NCBI GenBank assembly: GCA_018114805.1
Contig: CP073042.1
Location: forward strand, 5,315,501-5,379,500
Origin: Candidatus Streptomyces philanthi
GTDB taxonomy: Bacteria > Actinomycetota > Actinomycetes > Streptomycetales > Streptomycetaceae
Reading direction: 5' to 3'
DNA length: 64,000 nucleotides
Shown piece by piece: positions 26,635-34,903 of the stretch. The notes under the pieces are model-generated. The model had not been told where the DNA came from, made no database searches, and saw nothing but the letters and a program-made list of their open reading frames with translations. Position 1 is the stretch's first letter. The number at the start of each line of letters is the position of its first letter. The translations under genes and the position numbers were made by a program.

Positions 26635-28179
26635 CAGGTGGTGTCTTCCAGCAGCAGGGCGAAGGTGGCGCCGACCCCGTCCCCGGGCTCGGGCGCGGCG
26701 CGGTGGCGGGGCCGGGCGTCGGAGCGGGGGCGGCCGGGTCGTGCCAGTGGCCGGGGCGCAGCTCCACGCGGCCCCGGTGGCCCTCGGCGATGGCCTTGAC
26801 GATCGACAGGCCGAGGCCGGCGCCGCCGCCGTGGGTGTCGGTGGCCGCCCCCGGGCCGCACGCGCCGCGTCGGGCGGTGCCGCGCCGGAACTTTTCGAAG
26901 ATCAACTCCGCATCCTCGGGCCGCACGCCGGGCCCGGTGTCGCTCACGTACAGCTCCACCAGGCCGGGGGGCGCGCCGGGAGCCGATGCGGATGCGCTGG
27001 CCGACTGCGGTGTGCTGCACCGCGTTCTGCGCGAGCTGCACCATGGCCTGCGTGACGCGCTGGGCGTCGAGCGGCGCCTCGCCCTCGGCGACCTAGGCCA
27101 GCTCCCAGCGGCGTTCGCCGAGCGTGCGGGCCTTGACGAAGACGTCGGCGGTCAGCTCGGCGAGCTGCACCGGGGCGGGCGCGACGAAGTCTGGGCGCTC
27201 GGCCTTGGCCAGCAGGAGCAGGTCCTCGACGATGCGGCTCATCCGGTCCAGCTCGTCGGTGACCAGGCGTACGGTCTCCTCGCGCTCGGCCGCCCCGTCC
27301 GGGCCGGTGTTCATGAGTTCCAGGTGGCCGCGCACGATGGTGATGGGCGTGCGCAGCTCGTGGCCGGCGTCGTCCATGAACTGGCGCTGGGCGCCGAACG
27401 CCCGCTCCAGGCGGTCCAGCATTGCGTTGAACGTCTCGGCGAGCGCCGAGATGTCGTCGCGGCCCCGCACCGGGATGCGCCGGGTCAGGTCCTGCTCGGT
27501 GAGCTGCGCCGCGGTGGTGCGCACCAGGCGTACGGGGGCGAGGATGCGGCTGGCGACGACCCAGCCGATGCCGCAGTTCATCAGCAGCGCGACGCCCGAG
27601 ATGGCCAGCAGGATGCGGAAGACCTCGCCCGCGCGCGCCGTCTCGCGGTCCGGGTGGAAGGCGACCACGAAGGTGCCGTCGGGGCCCGCGCCGCCCGGTC
27701 GGATGGCGACCTTGGCCCAGCGCACCTCGCCCTCGTCGCGGTCGAGGGTGCCGGTGGTCCGCTCGGAGCGGGCCATGGCGGCCAGTGCCCGGTCGTCGCG
27801 GTACAGCGGCAGCCGCACGGGGACGTCGCGCTTCTGCCGCACCACCGACGGCGGCTTCGCGTCGTGCACCAGGCCGAGCAGTTCCTCGTACGGGTCGGCG
27901 TACTGCCGCTCCAGGAAGACCTTGAGGAGCCGGCGCGGCTCGGTGAACGGCGCGCCGGTGCGCGGGTCCTGGCCGCGCTCGACGAAGTTGGCGAACTCGC
28001 CGGCCTCCTGGGCGAGCAGCTCCGTCGTGCGTTGGTCGACGTCGCGCAGCAGGATCGAGCGGGTGGTGGTGGTGACGGCGGCCAGCGCAACGGTCATCAC
28101 CAGGAGTAGCCACAGCAGGATCCGTACCCGGGCCGAGATCTGGCGGCCCGGCGCGGGGGGGCGCGTCAGCCGTCGTCAC
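26634..28179 (-). pseudogene. Sensor histidine kinase, internal TAG and frameshifts
   Basis: Two-pass membrane kinase of about 515 residues when repaired. The GTG at 28179 overlaps the preceding gene; the frame is restored by reading six instead of seven C at about 28152-28158. First helix ILLWLLLVMTVALAAV, an extracytoplasmic sensor domain of about 150 residues, second helix ILLAISGVALLMNCGIGWVV, a HAMP domain, and the phosphoacceptor box RQFMDDAGHELRTPITIVRG (His). TAG at 27093-27095 interrupts RRWELA-stop-VAEGEAPLDA (GAG to TAG). The N box is MVQLAQNAVQHT, frame shift near 26975, DTGPGVRPEDAELIFEKF and GGAGLGLSIVKAIAEGH, shift near 26690, then FALLLEDTT. All catalytic boxes survive. Confidence 0.75.
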
Positions 28180-28498
28180 CGGGTCTGTCGTCACCCGCGT
28201 CGTCGTCGTGCTCGGTCGTGTCGTCTGCGGTGTCATCGGCCATACCGTCGGTCGCTGGCGGTGGGGGTACGGCCTCGTGGCTCGGGTAGGTGGGCCGGTC
28301 GGACGCCGGGGGCGGCCCGGTGGGCGTAACGCCCGGCGGGGTGCTCGGGTCGGGTGCCGGGGTGCCGGATTCGAGCTCGACCTTGGAGTGGGCCTTGGGC
28401 GAGTCGGGGCTGTCGGTCAGCAGGTAGCTCGTGACGGCGATGCCGAGCGGGATCGCGACGACGGCCGTGAGGGTGGCGAGCCGGTGGGATAGGGCCAT
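28166..28498 (-). CDS. Small exported/anchored acidic protein, first gene of the two-component operon
   Basis: 110 residues: N-terminal membrane helix (about residues 9-27, ATLTAVVAIPLGIAVTSYLL), then a Pro/Asp-rich, disordered tail ending in an Asp cluster (DDTTEHDDDAGDDRPGDDG). It overlaps the kinase gene by 14 bases, so it is co-translated with it. A small extracytoplasmic acidic protein next to a kinase with a large outside sensor domain could assist sensing or metal/ligand capture, which is inference. Related proteins occur beside this kinase in other streptomycetes; no named family recognised. Confidence 0.7.
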   Translation of the reverse strand: MALSHRLATLTAVVAIPLGIAVTSYLLTDSPDSPKAHSKVELESGTPAPDPSTPPGVTPTGPPPASDRPTYPSHEAVPPPPATDGMADDTADDTTEHDDDAGDDRPGDDG

Positions 28499-28529
28499 GC
28501 CCCCACGGTGCGCCGCCGACCCGCGGGCC

Positions 28530-28560
28530 GGGATGAAGGGACCATGAGGACTTCTTCATC
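28530..28560. promoter_or_regulatory. Copy 2 of the 31-bp motif, upstream of the two-component operon
   Basis: On the minus strand: GATGAAGAAGTCCTCATGG followed by TCCCTTCATCCC, 31 bases upstream of the first gene. It is nearly the same distance as copy 1 from the permease start (29 bases) and in the same orientation. Suggests autoregulation by the encoded OmpR-type regulator. Confidence 0.5.
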
Positions 28561-28685
28561 TTCCCTGGTTGCCCGGGGCGCCGACGGCGCGGACGGGACG
28601 CCGTGCCCGAGCGGGCCCGCGGGCCGGCCAGTCCCGCGCGCGGCGGCCCGCGCCGGCTCCGCGGGCGATCGCCGCGCGGCCCCGG

Positions 28686-28967
28686 TTACGCGTCGAGCCC
28701 GATCGCGAAGGCCGCCTCCAGGTCGTGCTGCGAGTACGTACGGAAGGCGATGTGCGTCTCCGTGGAGGCCACCCCGGGGACCTTGCTGATCTGGCCGGGG
28801 ATGACGTCGGCGAGGTCGTCGTGGCGGGCCACCCGCACCATGGCGATCAGGTTGTGCGCGCCGGTGACCGAGTAGACCTCGCTCACCCCCTCCAGCGCGG
28901 CGATCTTCTCGGCGACCTCGGGGATCTGGTCCACGCTGGTCTTGATGAGCACGATTGACGTGATCAC
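28686..28967 (-). CDS. Lrp/AsnC ligand-binding (RAM) domain protein
   Basis: 93 residues comprising only the effector/oligomerisation domain of Lrp-type regulators. ITSIVLIKTS opens the first strand, then GVSEVYSVTGAHNLIAMVRV, with the glycine-containing turn between strands that binds amino acids, and STETHIAFRTYS. No helix-turn-helix is present and no truncation is evident, so it is a stand-alone RAM protein that may titrate or modify full Lrp proteins. The GTG start overlaps the rhomboid stop by 4 bases (GTGA), making a two-gene operon. Confidence 0.85.
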   Translation of the reverse strand: MITSIVLIKTSVDQIPEVAEKIAALEGVSEVYSVTGAHNLIAMVRVARHDDLADVIPGQISKVPGVASTETHIAFRTYSQHDLEAAFAIGLDA

Positions 28968-29704
28968 GGCTGGCTGTCTCCCTCGGTGGCCTGAACGGGC
29001 TCTTTCACTCTAGCCGGCGGCCCGGAACCCGCCCCGGGGCCCGTCCGCCCACGCCAGCGGAGCAGGGCGTACAGGAACCCGATGCCGAAGCCGACCAGAT
29101 GGGCGAGGTGGGCGACGCCGGGGCGGGGGCCGCTGTGCCGGGCCGCCAGCCACTGGAGCGCGCACCACAGGGGGAGCACGAGGTAGGCGGGGAAGCGCAG
29201 CGGCAGGAAGAACAGGAAGGGGAAGAGGCTGGTGACCCGGGCCCGTGGCAGCAGGAGCAGGAAGGCGCCGAGCACCCCCGAGACCGCCCCGGAGGCCCCG
29301 ACCAGCGGCTGCGTGGAGTCCGCGTGCGCCACGGCGAAGCCGACCAGCGCCAGGTAGCCGGCGACCAGGTAGCACGCCAGGAACCGCGGCCGACCCATGC
29401 GGGCCTCAGCCGGCGGGCCGAAGACCCGGAGGAAGAGCATGTTGCCCAGCAGGTGCGGCCAGGTGCCGTGCACGAACAGCGCGGTTAGCGGGGTCAGGGC
29501 GGCGCGGGCGGGACCGGCCCACAGCTCGGCGGGGACCACGCCCCACCGGGCGAAGTGCTCCTGCCGCGCGCGCAGGAGTTCGGCGCGGTCCCCGTCCGGG
29601 GGAGCGAGCCCGGCGGCGGGGCTGAGGAGGAAGAGCAGACAGCAGGCGGCGACGGGCGCGTATGTCACCAGAGGGCCGTCGGACGCCGCCGCCTTCTTGA
29701 ACAT
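28964..29704 (-). CDS. Rhomboid-family intramembrane serine protease
   Basis: 246 residues with about six hydrophobic helices. Loop motif HGTWPHLLGNMLFLRVFG with the conserved Asn, catalytic Ser in PLVGASGAVSGVLGAF, and catalytic His in HLAHLVGFGIGF. These match the GxSG plus His dyad of active rhomboids. The ATG at 29704 (MFKKAAASDG) is chosen with GGGATGA upstream; starts up to 29749 are possible. Co-transcribed with the RAM-domain gene. Substrate unknown. Confidence 0.85.
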   Translation of the reverse strand: MFKKAAASDGPLVTYAPVAACCLLFLLSPAAGLAPPDGDRAELLRARQEHFARWGVVPAELWAGPARAALTPLTALFVHGTWPHLLGNMLFLRVFGPPAEARMGRPRFLACYLVAGYLALVGFAVAHADSTQPLVGASGAVSGVLGAFLLLLPRARVTSLFPFLFFLPLRFPAYLVLPLWCALQWLAARHSGPRPGVAHLAHLVGFGIGFLYALLRWRGRTGPGAGSGPPARVKEPVQATEGDSQP

Positions 29705-29994
29705 GTCCAGATCATCCCGTACCACAGGGAACCCCGCAGATCCTCGCACCCGTCCCGGGTGCCGCCGTGGCCCCCACCCGGCGACCGTCAGGCCGTAGGG
29801 TTACGCCCAGCACTCCCGCAGTCCGACGGCGCACCGCGGAGGGGCCCGGGCGCTCCCGGGGGCAGGTGGCAGCCGTGTGCGGCGTACCGCGCCAGGTGCG
29901 ACGCGCGTGGTCGCGGCGCACCGGGTGCACCAGGCCGGGCGGAAGGCCGCGTGGACCGCGAACGAATGCGAACGAAGACGTGAAGGACGACACA

Positions 29995-30234
29995 ATGGCC
30001 TCTCCCCAGCCCACAGCCGACACCCGTTGGCGCTGCACCCTGTGCGGAAACCTCACCCGTTTCGACGTGACGCGTTTGACCAAGGCCGTCGAGTACGTGC
30101 ACCTGGACCAGGCCGGGGAACCCAGCACCGAGGAGCGCGAGGTGGTCAGTGAGACCATTGAGTCGGTGCGCTGCCGCTGGTGCAACGCGGTCGACCAGAT
30201 CGAGCTCGTCGACCGCCCGGGCGCGAGCGCCTGA
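29995..30234 (+). CDS. Small CxxC zinc-ribbon-like protein, 79 aa
   Basis: MASPQPTADTRWRCTLCGNL followed by acidic linkers and RCRWCNAVDQIEL. Two CxxC knuckles about 46 residues apart make a likely single zinc site with a beta ribbon. Conserved upstream of the NYN-domain gene in streptomycetes as I recall. It ends 17 bases before that gene and is probably in the same transcript, so a nucleic-acid-related role is plausible but not shown. Confidence 0.75.
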   Translation: MASPQPTADTRWRCTLCGNLTRFDVTRLTKAVEYVHLDQAGEPSTEEREVVSETIESVRCRWCNAVDQIELVDRPGASA

Positions 30235-30251
30235 GAACGGAGCGGTGACAG

Positions 30252-31670
30252 GTGGTGGAGCGGACGAGCGGCCCGGACGCCGTGGACGGCGCCGACGGAG
30301 CTGACGGCGTCGTGGGCGCCGTTGGCCCCGACGGACCCGGCGGCGGCACCGGCGAGGCCGCCGAGGCGCTCGACCGCCCGCTGCCCGAAGGGGTCAGGTA
30401 CCGGGTGGTGGCCCTGGTCGCCGACGCCTTCGGTGCCCTGACCGTCGGCGAGCTGCCGCCCCAGTTGCGGCAGTACGCCCGCTTCACCCCGACTCGACGG
30501 GCCAAGTTCGCGGGCAACGCCATGGCCGCCGCCATCGCCACCGCCCCCGCCTTCCGGCAGCGGATCGCCGCCCGGCTGCGCGAGACGCAGCCCGAGCTGG
30601 CCGAGACCATCGAGGCCGGCTCGCCGCCCGCCGCGGCCAACCCGGTGGACGTCGCGGCCCTGGCGTACGTGCTCCGTCCCACCGGGTGGGTCAAGCTCGT
30701 CGAGGCCGCGGGCGAGGAGGCCCAGCGCGCCAACGCGGAACGCGCCGGCGCGCGGGCCCTGGACGAGATGCGCCGGCTGCGCGAGGAGCTGGACCAGGTA
30801 CGCACGGCCGCCCGCAGCGACGCCGAGCGCTCACGCGCGGAGCTGGAGACGGCCCGCAAGGAGGCCGACGCGCTCCACCGCAAGCTGCGCAGCGCGCTCA
30901 GCGACGTGCGGCGGGGCGAGGCCGCGCTGCGCAAGTCCGCGAGCGAACTGGAGGCGCAGCGCGCCGCGGCGGCGGCCGAGCAGGCCAGGGCCGACGGGGA
31001 GGCGCGGCGGCTGAAGACGCGGCTGGCCGAGACCGAGGCGGCGCTCGAGGCCAGCCGCCGCGCGGTGCGCGAGGGGCGCAGTGTGGAGGACATGCGGCTG
31101 CGGCTGCTGCTCGACACGATGCTCGACGCCGCGCAGGGGCTGCGCCGCGAACTGGCCCTGCCGCCCGCGTCGATGCGTCCGGCCGACACCGTGGACGCCG
31201 TCGAGCCCGGCAAGATGACGCCCAAGGACATCGCCACCCGCGCGCTGTCCGACATGGACCCGGCGCTCCTGGACCAACTCCTGGCCCTGCCGCAGGCCCA
31301 CCTGGTGGTCGACGGCTACAACGTGACCAAGACCGGCTATCCGACGATGCCCTTGGAGAAGCAGCGGCTGCGGCTGCTCGGCGGGCTCGCGGTGCTCGCG
31401 GCGCAGACCGGCGCGGAGATGACCTGCGTCTTCGACGGTGCCGAGCTGGCCGCCCCGGTGCTGCTCGCGCCGCCGCGCGGGGTACGGGTGATGTTCAGCA
31501 AGCCCGGCGTGACGGCGGACGAGCTGATCCGGCAACTGGTGCGGGCCGAGCCGCCGGGCCGCCCCGTGGTGGTGGTCTCCACCGACCGTGAGGTGGCGGA
31601 CGGCGTCGCCAAGGCCGGCGCCCGCCCGGTGGCCTCCGCCCTGCTCCTCAAGCGGCTCGCCCGCACCTGA
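30252..31670 (+). CDS. NYN-domain (YacP-like) putative ribonuclease with coiled coil
   Basis: 472 residues. A Gly/Asp-rich start is followed by a helical domain with FTPTRRAKFAGNAMAAAIA (about 80-100), a long Ala/Arg/Glu coiled coil (about 155-275), then a PIN-like NYN nuclease domain. The latter has LVVDGYNVTKTGYPTM (first acidic residue), MTCVFDGAELA, KPGVTADELIRQLV and VVVVSTDREVADGVAKAGAR. The four conserved Asp are present. NYN proteins are metal-dependent RNases. GTG start with GGAGCGGTGACAGGTG upstream. Its zinc-ribbon neighbour could be a partner. Intact. Confidence 0.85.
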   Translation: MVERTSGPDAVDGADGADGVVGAVGPDGPGGGTGEAAEALDRPLPEGVRYRVVALVADAFGALTVGELPPQLRQYARFTPTRRAKFAGNAMAAAIATAPAFRQRIAARLRETQPELAETIEAGSPPAAANPVDVAALAYVLRPTGWVKLVEAAGEEAQRANAERAGARALDEMRRLREELDQVRTAARSDAERSRAELETARKEADALHRKLRSALSDVRRGEAALRKSASELEAQRAAAAAEQARADGEARRLKTRLAETEAALEASRRAVREGRSVEDMRLRLLLDTMLDAAQGLRRELALPPASMRPADTVDAVEPGKMTPKDIATRALSDMDPALLDQLLALPQAHLVVDGYNVTKTGYPTMPLEKQRLRLLGGLAVLAAQTGAEMTCVFDGAELAAPVLLAPPRGVRVMFSKPGVTADELIRQLVRAEPPGRPVVVVSTDREVADGVAKAGARPVASALLLKRLART

Positions 31671-32256
31671 GGCCCGCCCGCGTCCCCGCCGGCGCGCCGC
31701 CTCCGTCCGCGCCGGCGCCCGCCCCCGCAGCCGCCGCTGCTCCCGCGCCCTCGTCCCGTACGCGCGGCCGGGCCCCGCGCGGGCGCCGCGGGCCGGTGGG
31801 CGCGAACGTCCGCCCGCCCGCGCGGGTTTGTCCCCCCGGGCCCGCATTGTGATCAACGCCTCGGTCAGCCGTGCCCCCGCATCTGACCTGATAGTCGCTC
31901 ATCTGCCGCTACCTCCAGGAGGAACGGTCACGTCGTGTCATAGGGTGAACAAGAGCGGCATACCCAGCGCTCCGTCATGAGCTGTGCGTCAACTCGGGGT
32001 GACGGATTGTGTGATGTTGGTAAAGGATGGGCCCGTGAGCCAAGTTTTTTCCCTGTGGGTTTGAACGGATCACGGCGAGGTCACTAAGGTCAGGCCCCGA
32101 ACCTTCGCGCGGTTGATCACTCATCCGGAGTGGCAGCGGAGGTACCGCCGAGTCCGTGTTGACGGCCGTCCGCCCTGGGCGCTCGCGACGCGGAGCCGGG
32201 GTTAGCGCCCCCCCACCACCCGGTAGGCGGCTGGAGGAAGAAGGAGCTCGCCCACT
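31671..32256. promoter_or_regulatory. 586-base gap upstream of the NlpC/P60 gene with a probable promoter
   Basis: The first 170 bases are very G/C-rich with several self-complementary stretches, likely terminating the NYN transcript. The rest is less GC-rich. The best promoter is TTGAAC (32061-32066), 18 bases, TAAGGT (32085-32090), giving a leader of about 160 bases. The leader contains inverted stretches (cgcggttgatcactcatccg region, ggggttagcgccccccc) but no riboswitch I can identify. The ribosome site GGAGGAAGAAGGAG lies at about 32231-32245. Confidence 0.5.
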
Positions 32257-33324
32257 GTGGCGTCCCACCGTCGACCCAAGCAGCCGAGCCGCACTCGGGT
32301 AACCGTCCTCACCGCGACCGCCGCCGCTGCCGTCGCCCTCACCTCGCAGGCCGCCCAGGCCGACCCGAAGCCGACCAAGAAGGACGTCAAGGCTCAGGTC
32401 GACAAGCTGTACGAAGAGGCGGAGGTGGCCACCGAGAAGTACAACGGGGCCAAGGAGAAGCAAGACACCCTCGAAGAGCAGGTGGACGGGCTCCAGGACA
32501 AGGTCGCGCGCGGCCAGGAGGAGCTCAACAAGCTGCGCAACGGCCTCGGCTCGATGGCCACCGCCCAGTACCGCTCCGGTGGCGTGGACCCCTCCCTCCA
32601 GCTCATCCTCTCGTCCGACCCGGACGACTACCTGGACAAGGCGTCCACGCTCAACCAGGTCACCAGCAAGCAGGCCGGGGCGCTCAAGAAGATCGCCGAC
32701 AAGCAGCGCACCCTCAAGCAGCAGCGCGAGGAGGCCGGCCTCAAGCTCAAGGACCTGGCCGACACCCGCAAGGCGCTCGGCGACAAGAAGAAGGAAATCC
32801 AGGGCAAGCTCTCCACGGCGCAGTCGCTGCTCAACTCGCTGACCGAGCAGGAGCGCGAGCAGCTCGCCAAGGAGGAGCGGGAAGAGCAGGAGCGGGCCAA
32901 CCGCTCGGCCAACCAGCGCGAGGACCTCGACGCCGACAAGGGCGGCTACTCCGACCCCGCCAAGGACGTCCCGACTTCGGGACGCGCCGGCATCGCCCTC
33001 GCCGCCGCGAAGACCAAGATCGGCTCCCCGTACGTCTGGGGCGCGACCGGCCCGAACTCCTTCGACTGCTCCGGCCTCACCGGTTGGGCCTACAGCCAGG
33101 CCGACGTCTCGCTGGACCGCACCTCGCAGGCGCAGGCCAACAACGGCACCCGCATCGGGCAGAGCGAACTCCAGCCCGGCGACCTGGTGCTCTTCTACGG
33201 CGACCTGCACCACATCGGCCTGTACGCGGGCAACGGCCAGGTGCTGCACGCGCCCAAGCCGGGTGCCAACGTGCGCTACGAGTCGATCAACAACATGCCG
33301 TTCCAGTTCGGCGTCCGCATCTGA
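32257..33324 (+). CDS. NlpC/P60 (C40) cell-wall endopeptidase
   Basis: Secreted peptidoglycan hydrolase cleaving stem peptides, 355 residues. Signal peptide (about 1-38, ending AAQA), then a Lys/Glu/Gln-rich coiled coil (about 45-220) including QYRSGGVDPSLQLILSSDPD, as in RipA-type hydrolases that stay autoinhibited until processed. The C-terminal NlpC/P60 domain has Cys271 in NSFDCSGLTGWAY, His319 in HHIGLYAGNG and the third polar residue in HAPKPGANVRY. GTG start with GGAGG upstream. Intact; a damaged paralogue follows. Confidence 0.92.
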   Translation: MASHRRPKQPSRTRVTVLTATAAAAVALTSQAAQADPKPTKKDVKAQVDKLYEEAEVATEKYNGAKEKQDTLEEQVDGLQDKVARGQEELNKLRNGLGSMATAQYRSGGVDPSLQLILSSDPDDYLDKASTLNQVTSKQAGALKKIADKQRTLKQQREEAGLKLKDLADTRKALGDKKKEIQGKLSTAQSLLNSLTEQEREQLAKEEREEQERANRSANQREDLDADKGGYSDPAKDVPTSGRAGIALAAAKTKIGSPYVWGATGPNSFDCSGLTGWAYSQADVSLDRTSQAQANNGTRIGQSELQPGDLVLFYGDLHHIGLYAGNGQVLHAPKPGANVRYESINNMPFQFGVRI

Positions 33325-33650
33325 CGCCCCACCCGCTCGCTCCGTCGGCGCCCGTGGCCACCCCGGCCCGGGCGCCGAGGCGTGCCCGGGGCCCTCGGTG
33401 ACCCGGCTCGGCGGCGGCGCGTCCACCAACTGCCGCCCGCGCGGCCGTGGTTGGCCGCCAGTCGCCCGGCCCGCTCGTCGGTCGCACCCGGGTCGCGGCG
33501 CGCGCCGCCGGTCCGCCCCATCGGCCGCACCCCGGCGGGCACCCGTCCGGGGGGATCGCCCGATCCCCGGTTGACCGGTCGCCCCGCCGGTGACCTGCGC
33601 CTGAGGCGACGGCGCCGGGTTCGGTCGGAATACGGCGCGGCGGACGGTCC

Positions 33651-33680
33651 TTGGACCCTCCGTCTCCATGCGGCTACTCT
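33651..33680 (+). promoter_or_regulatory. Probable promoter of the second NlpC/P60 gene
   Basis: TTGGAC (33651-33656), 18-base spacer, TACTCT (33675-33680), the same spacing as the promoter of the first paralogue. The remainder of the 438-base gap 33325-33762 is G/C-rich and otherwise featureless. Confidence 0.45.
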
Positions 33681-33762
33681 CTGCCGCGCGCGGTCACGCC
33701 CTGTCGTGCGCCTGTCCGTGGGCGCGGGGGGCCGCCGCCAGCGGAAGGGAATGCGGCCTCCA

Positions 33763-34839
33763 GTGGCGTCCCATCGCCGTACCTCACCCTCAGCTCATGA
33801 CCGGCCGGCCCGAGTGGCCATGCTGTCCGCCGCGCTCGCCGCCTCGGCGGTCGCGCTCACCGCGGTCCCGGCCGGCGCCGACCCGGGGGCCCCGCCGTCC
33901 GACGCGCACAGCAGCGACGCGCGCAGCGGCAGCACCAGCGGCCAGAGCACCGGACAGAGCACCAGTTCCGCCAGGCGCACCGTGGAGCGCCTCTTCCACG
34001 ACGCCGAGCGCGCCACCGAGAAGTACAACCTGGCCAAGGAGCGGACCGACCAGCTCCGCGAGCGGGTCAGCGCGCTGCAGAGCAGCGTGGCCCGTGGCCA
34101 GGAGCGGGTCAACGAGTACGGCTGCGTCGACCCGAGCCTGACCCTGCTGCTCACCGAGGACCCGGACGGCTTCCTCACCAAGTCGGCGGCGCTCGACCGG
34201 ATCTCCAACCGCCAGTCGTGCCAACTCCGCCTGCTGCACGCGGCGCAGCGCGCCCTGCGGCAGGAGCGCGCCGAGGCCACCGGCAGGCTCGTCGAACTCG
34301 AACGTAGCCGGGAGGCGGTGGCCCGGCACAAGCGCGAGGTCACCGTCAAGCTCGCCGCCGCCCGTGCCGTACTCAACGGGCTCACCGCGGCCGAGCGCGC
34401 CGCGCTGCGCCGCAGCGAGCGCGCCAAGGACGACCACCATGCCCTCGCACGGCACGAGGAGCGGCAGCCCGCGGGCACGAGCGCCGCCGCCTCCCCGCGG
34501 CGCCGCCGCCGCGGTGAGCGCCGCGCAGCGCGCCATCGGCGCCCCGTACGCGTGGGGCCAGAGCGGGCCCAGTTCCTTCGACTGCTCGGGGCTGACCCAG
34601 TGGGCCTGGCGGCAGGCCGGGGTGGCCATCCTGCGCACCTCGCAGGGCCACGCCGGCGTCGGGCAGCGGGTGCCGCTCGACCAGGCGCAGCCGGGCGACC
34701 TGGTGGTGTACCGGGGCGACGCCAGCCACGCGGCATGTACGTGGGCGGCGGCCAGGTCATCCACGCCCCGCACCCCGGCGCCAACGTGCGCTACGACCCG
34801 GTGCGGATGATGCCCGTGACGTCCGTCAACCGCCCCTGA
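33763..34839 (+). pseudogene. Second NlpC/P60 endopeptidase paralogue, damaged
   Basis: Begins like its neighbour (GTGGCGTCCCA, protein VASHRR..). It has a signal peptide ending PAGA, then a coiled coil with ERATEKYNLAKERTDQLRER. Compared with the paralogue, about 14 residues are missing between GQERVNEY and CVDPSLTLLL, and QYRSGG is lost. The frame shifts near 34500 in a CGCC repeat, resuming as AAQRAIGAPYAWGQSGPSSF with catalytic Cys in FDCSGLTQWAW. It shifts back near 34730 (ASHA.. to GMYVGGGQVIHAPHPG), so the catalytic His of SHxGMYVG falls at the break. Ends VRMMPVTSVNRP. Two indels plus an in-frame deletion suggest decay or poor sequence. Confidence 0.7.
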
Positions 34840-34903
34840 CGGCCGGCCGCGTCGTCCGGTGTTCGCCTGCTGCCGCTCGCGCGCACCCCGTACGATCGAC
34901 GGC

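Noticed and set aside
31849..31980. A 43-codon ORF starting GTG ATC AAC GCC upstream of the NlpC/P60 gene
   Set aside because: No ribosome site before the GTG, atypical composition for a coding frame, and it lies in a probable promoter region.
32091..32256. c-di-AMP (ydaO-type) riboswitch ahead of the NlpC/P60 gene, as seen at other streptomycete wall hydrolase genes
   Set aside because: The conserved aptamer cores could not be found in the leader; only generic G/C hairpins are visible.
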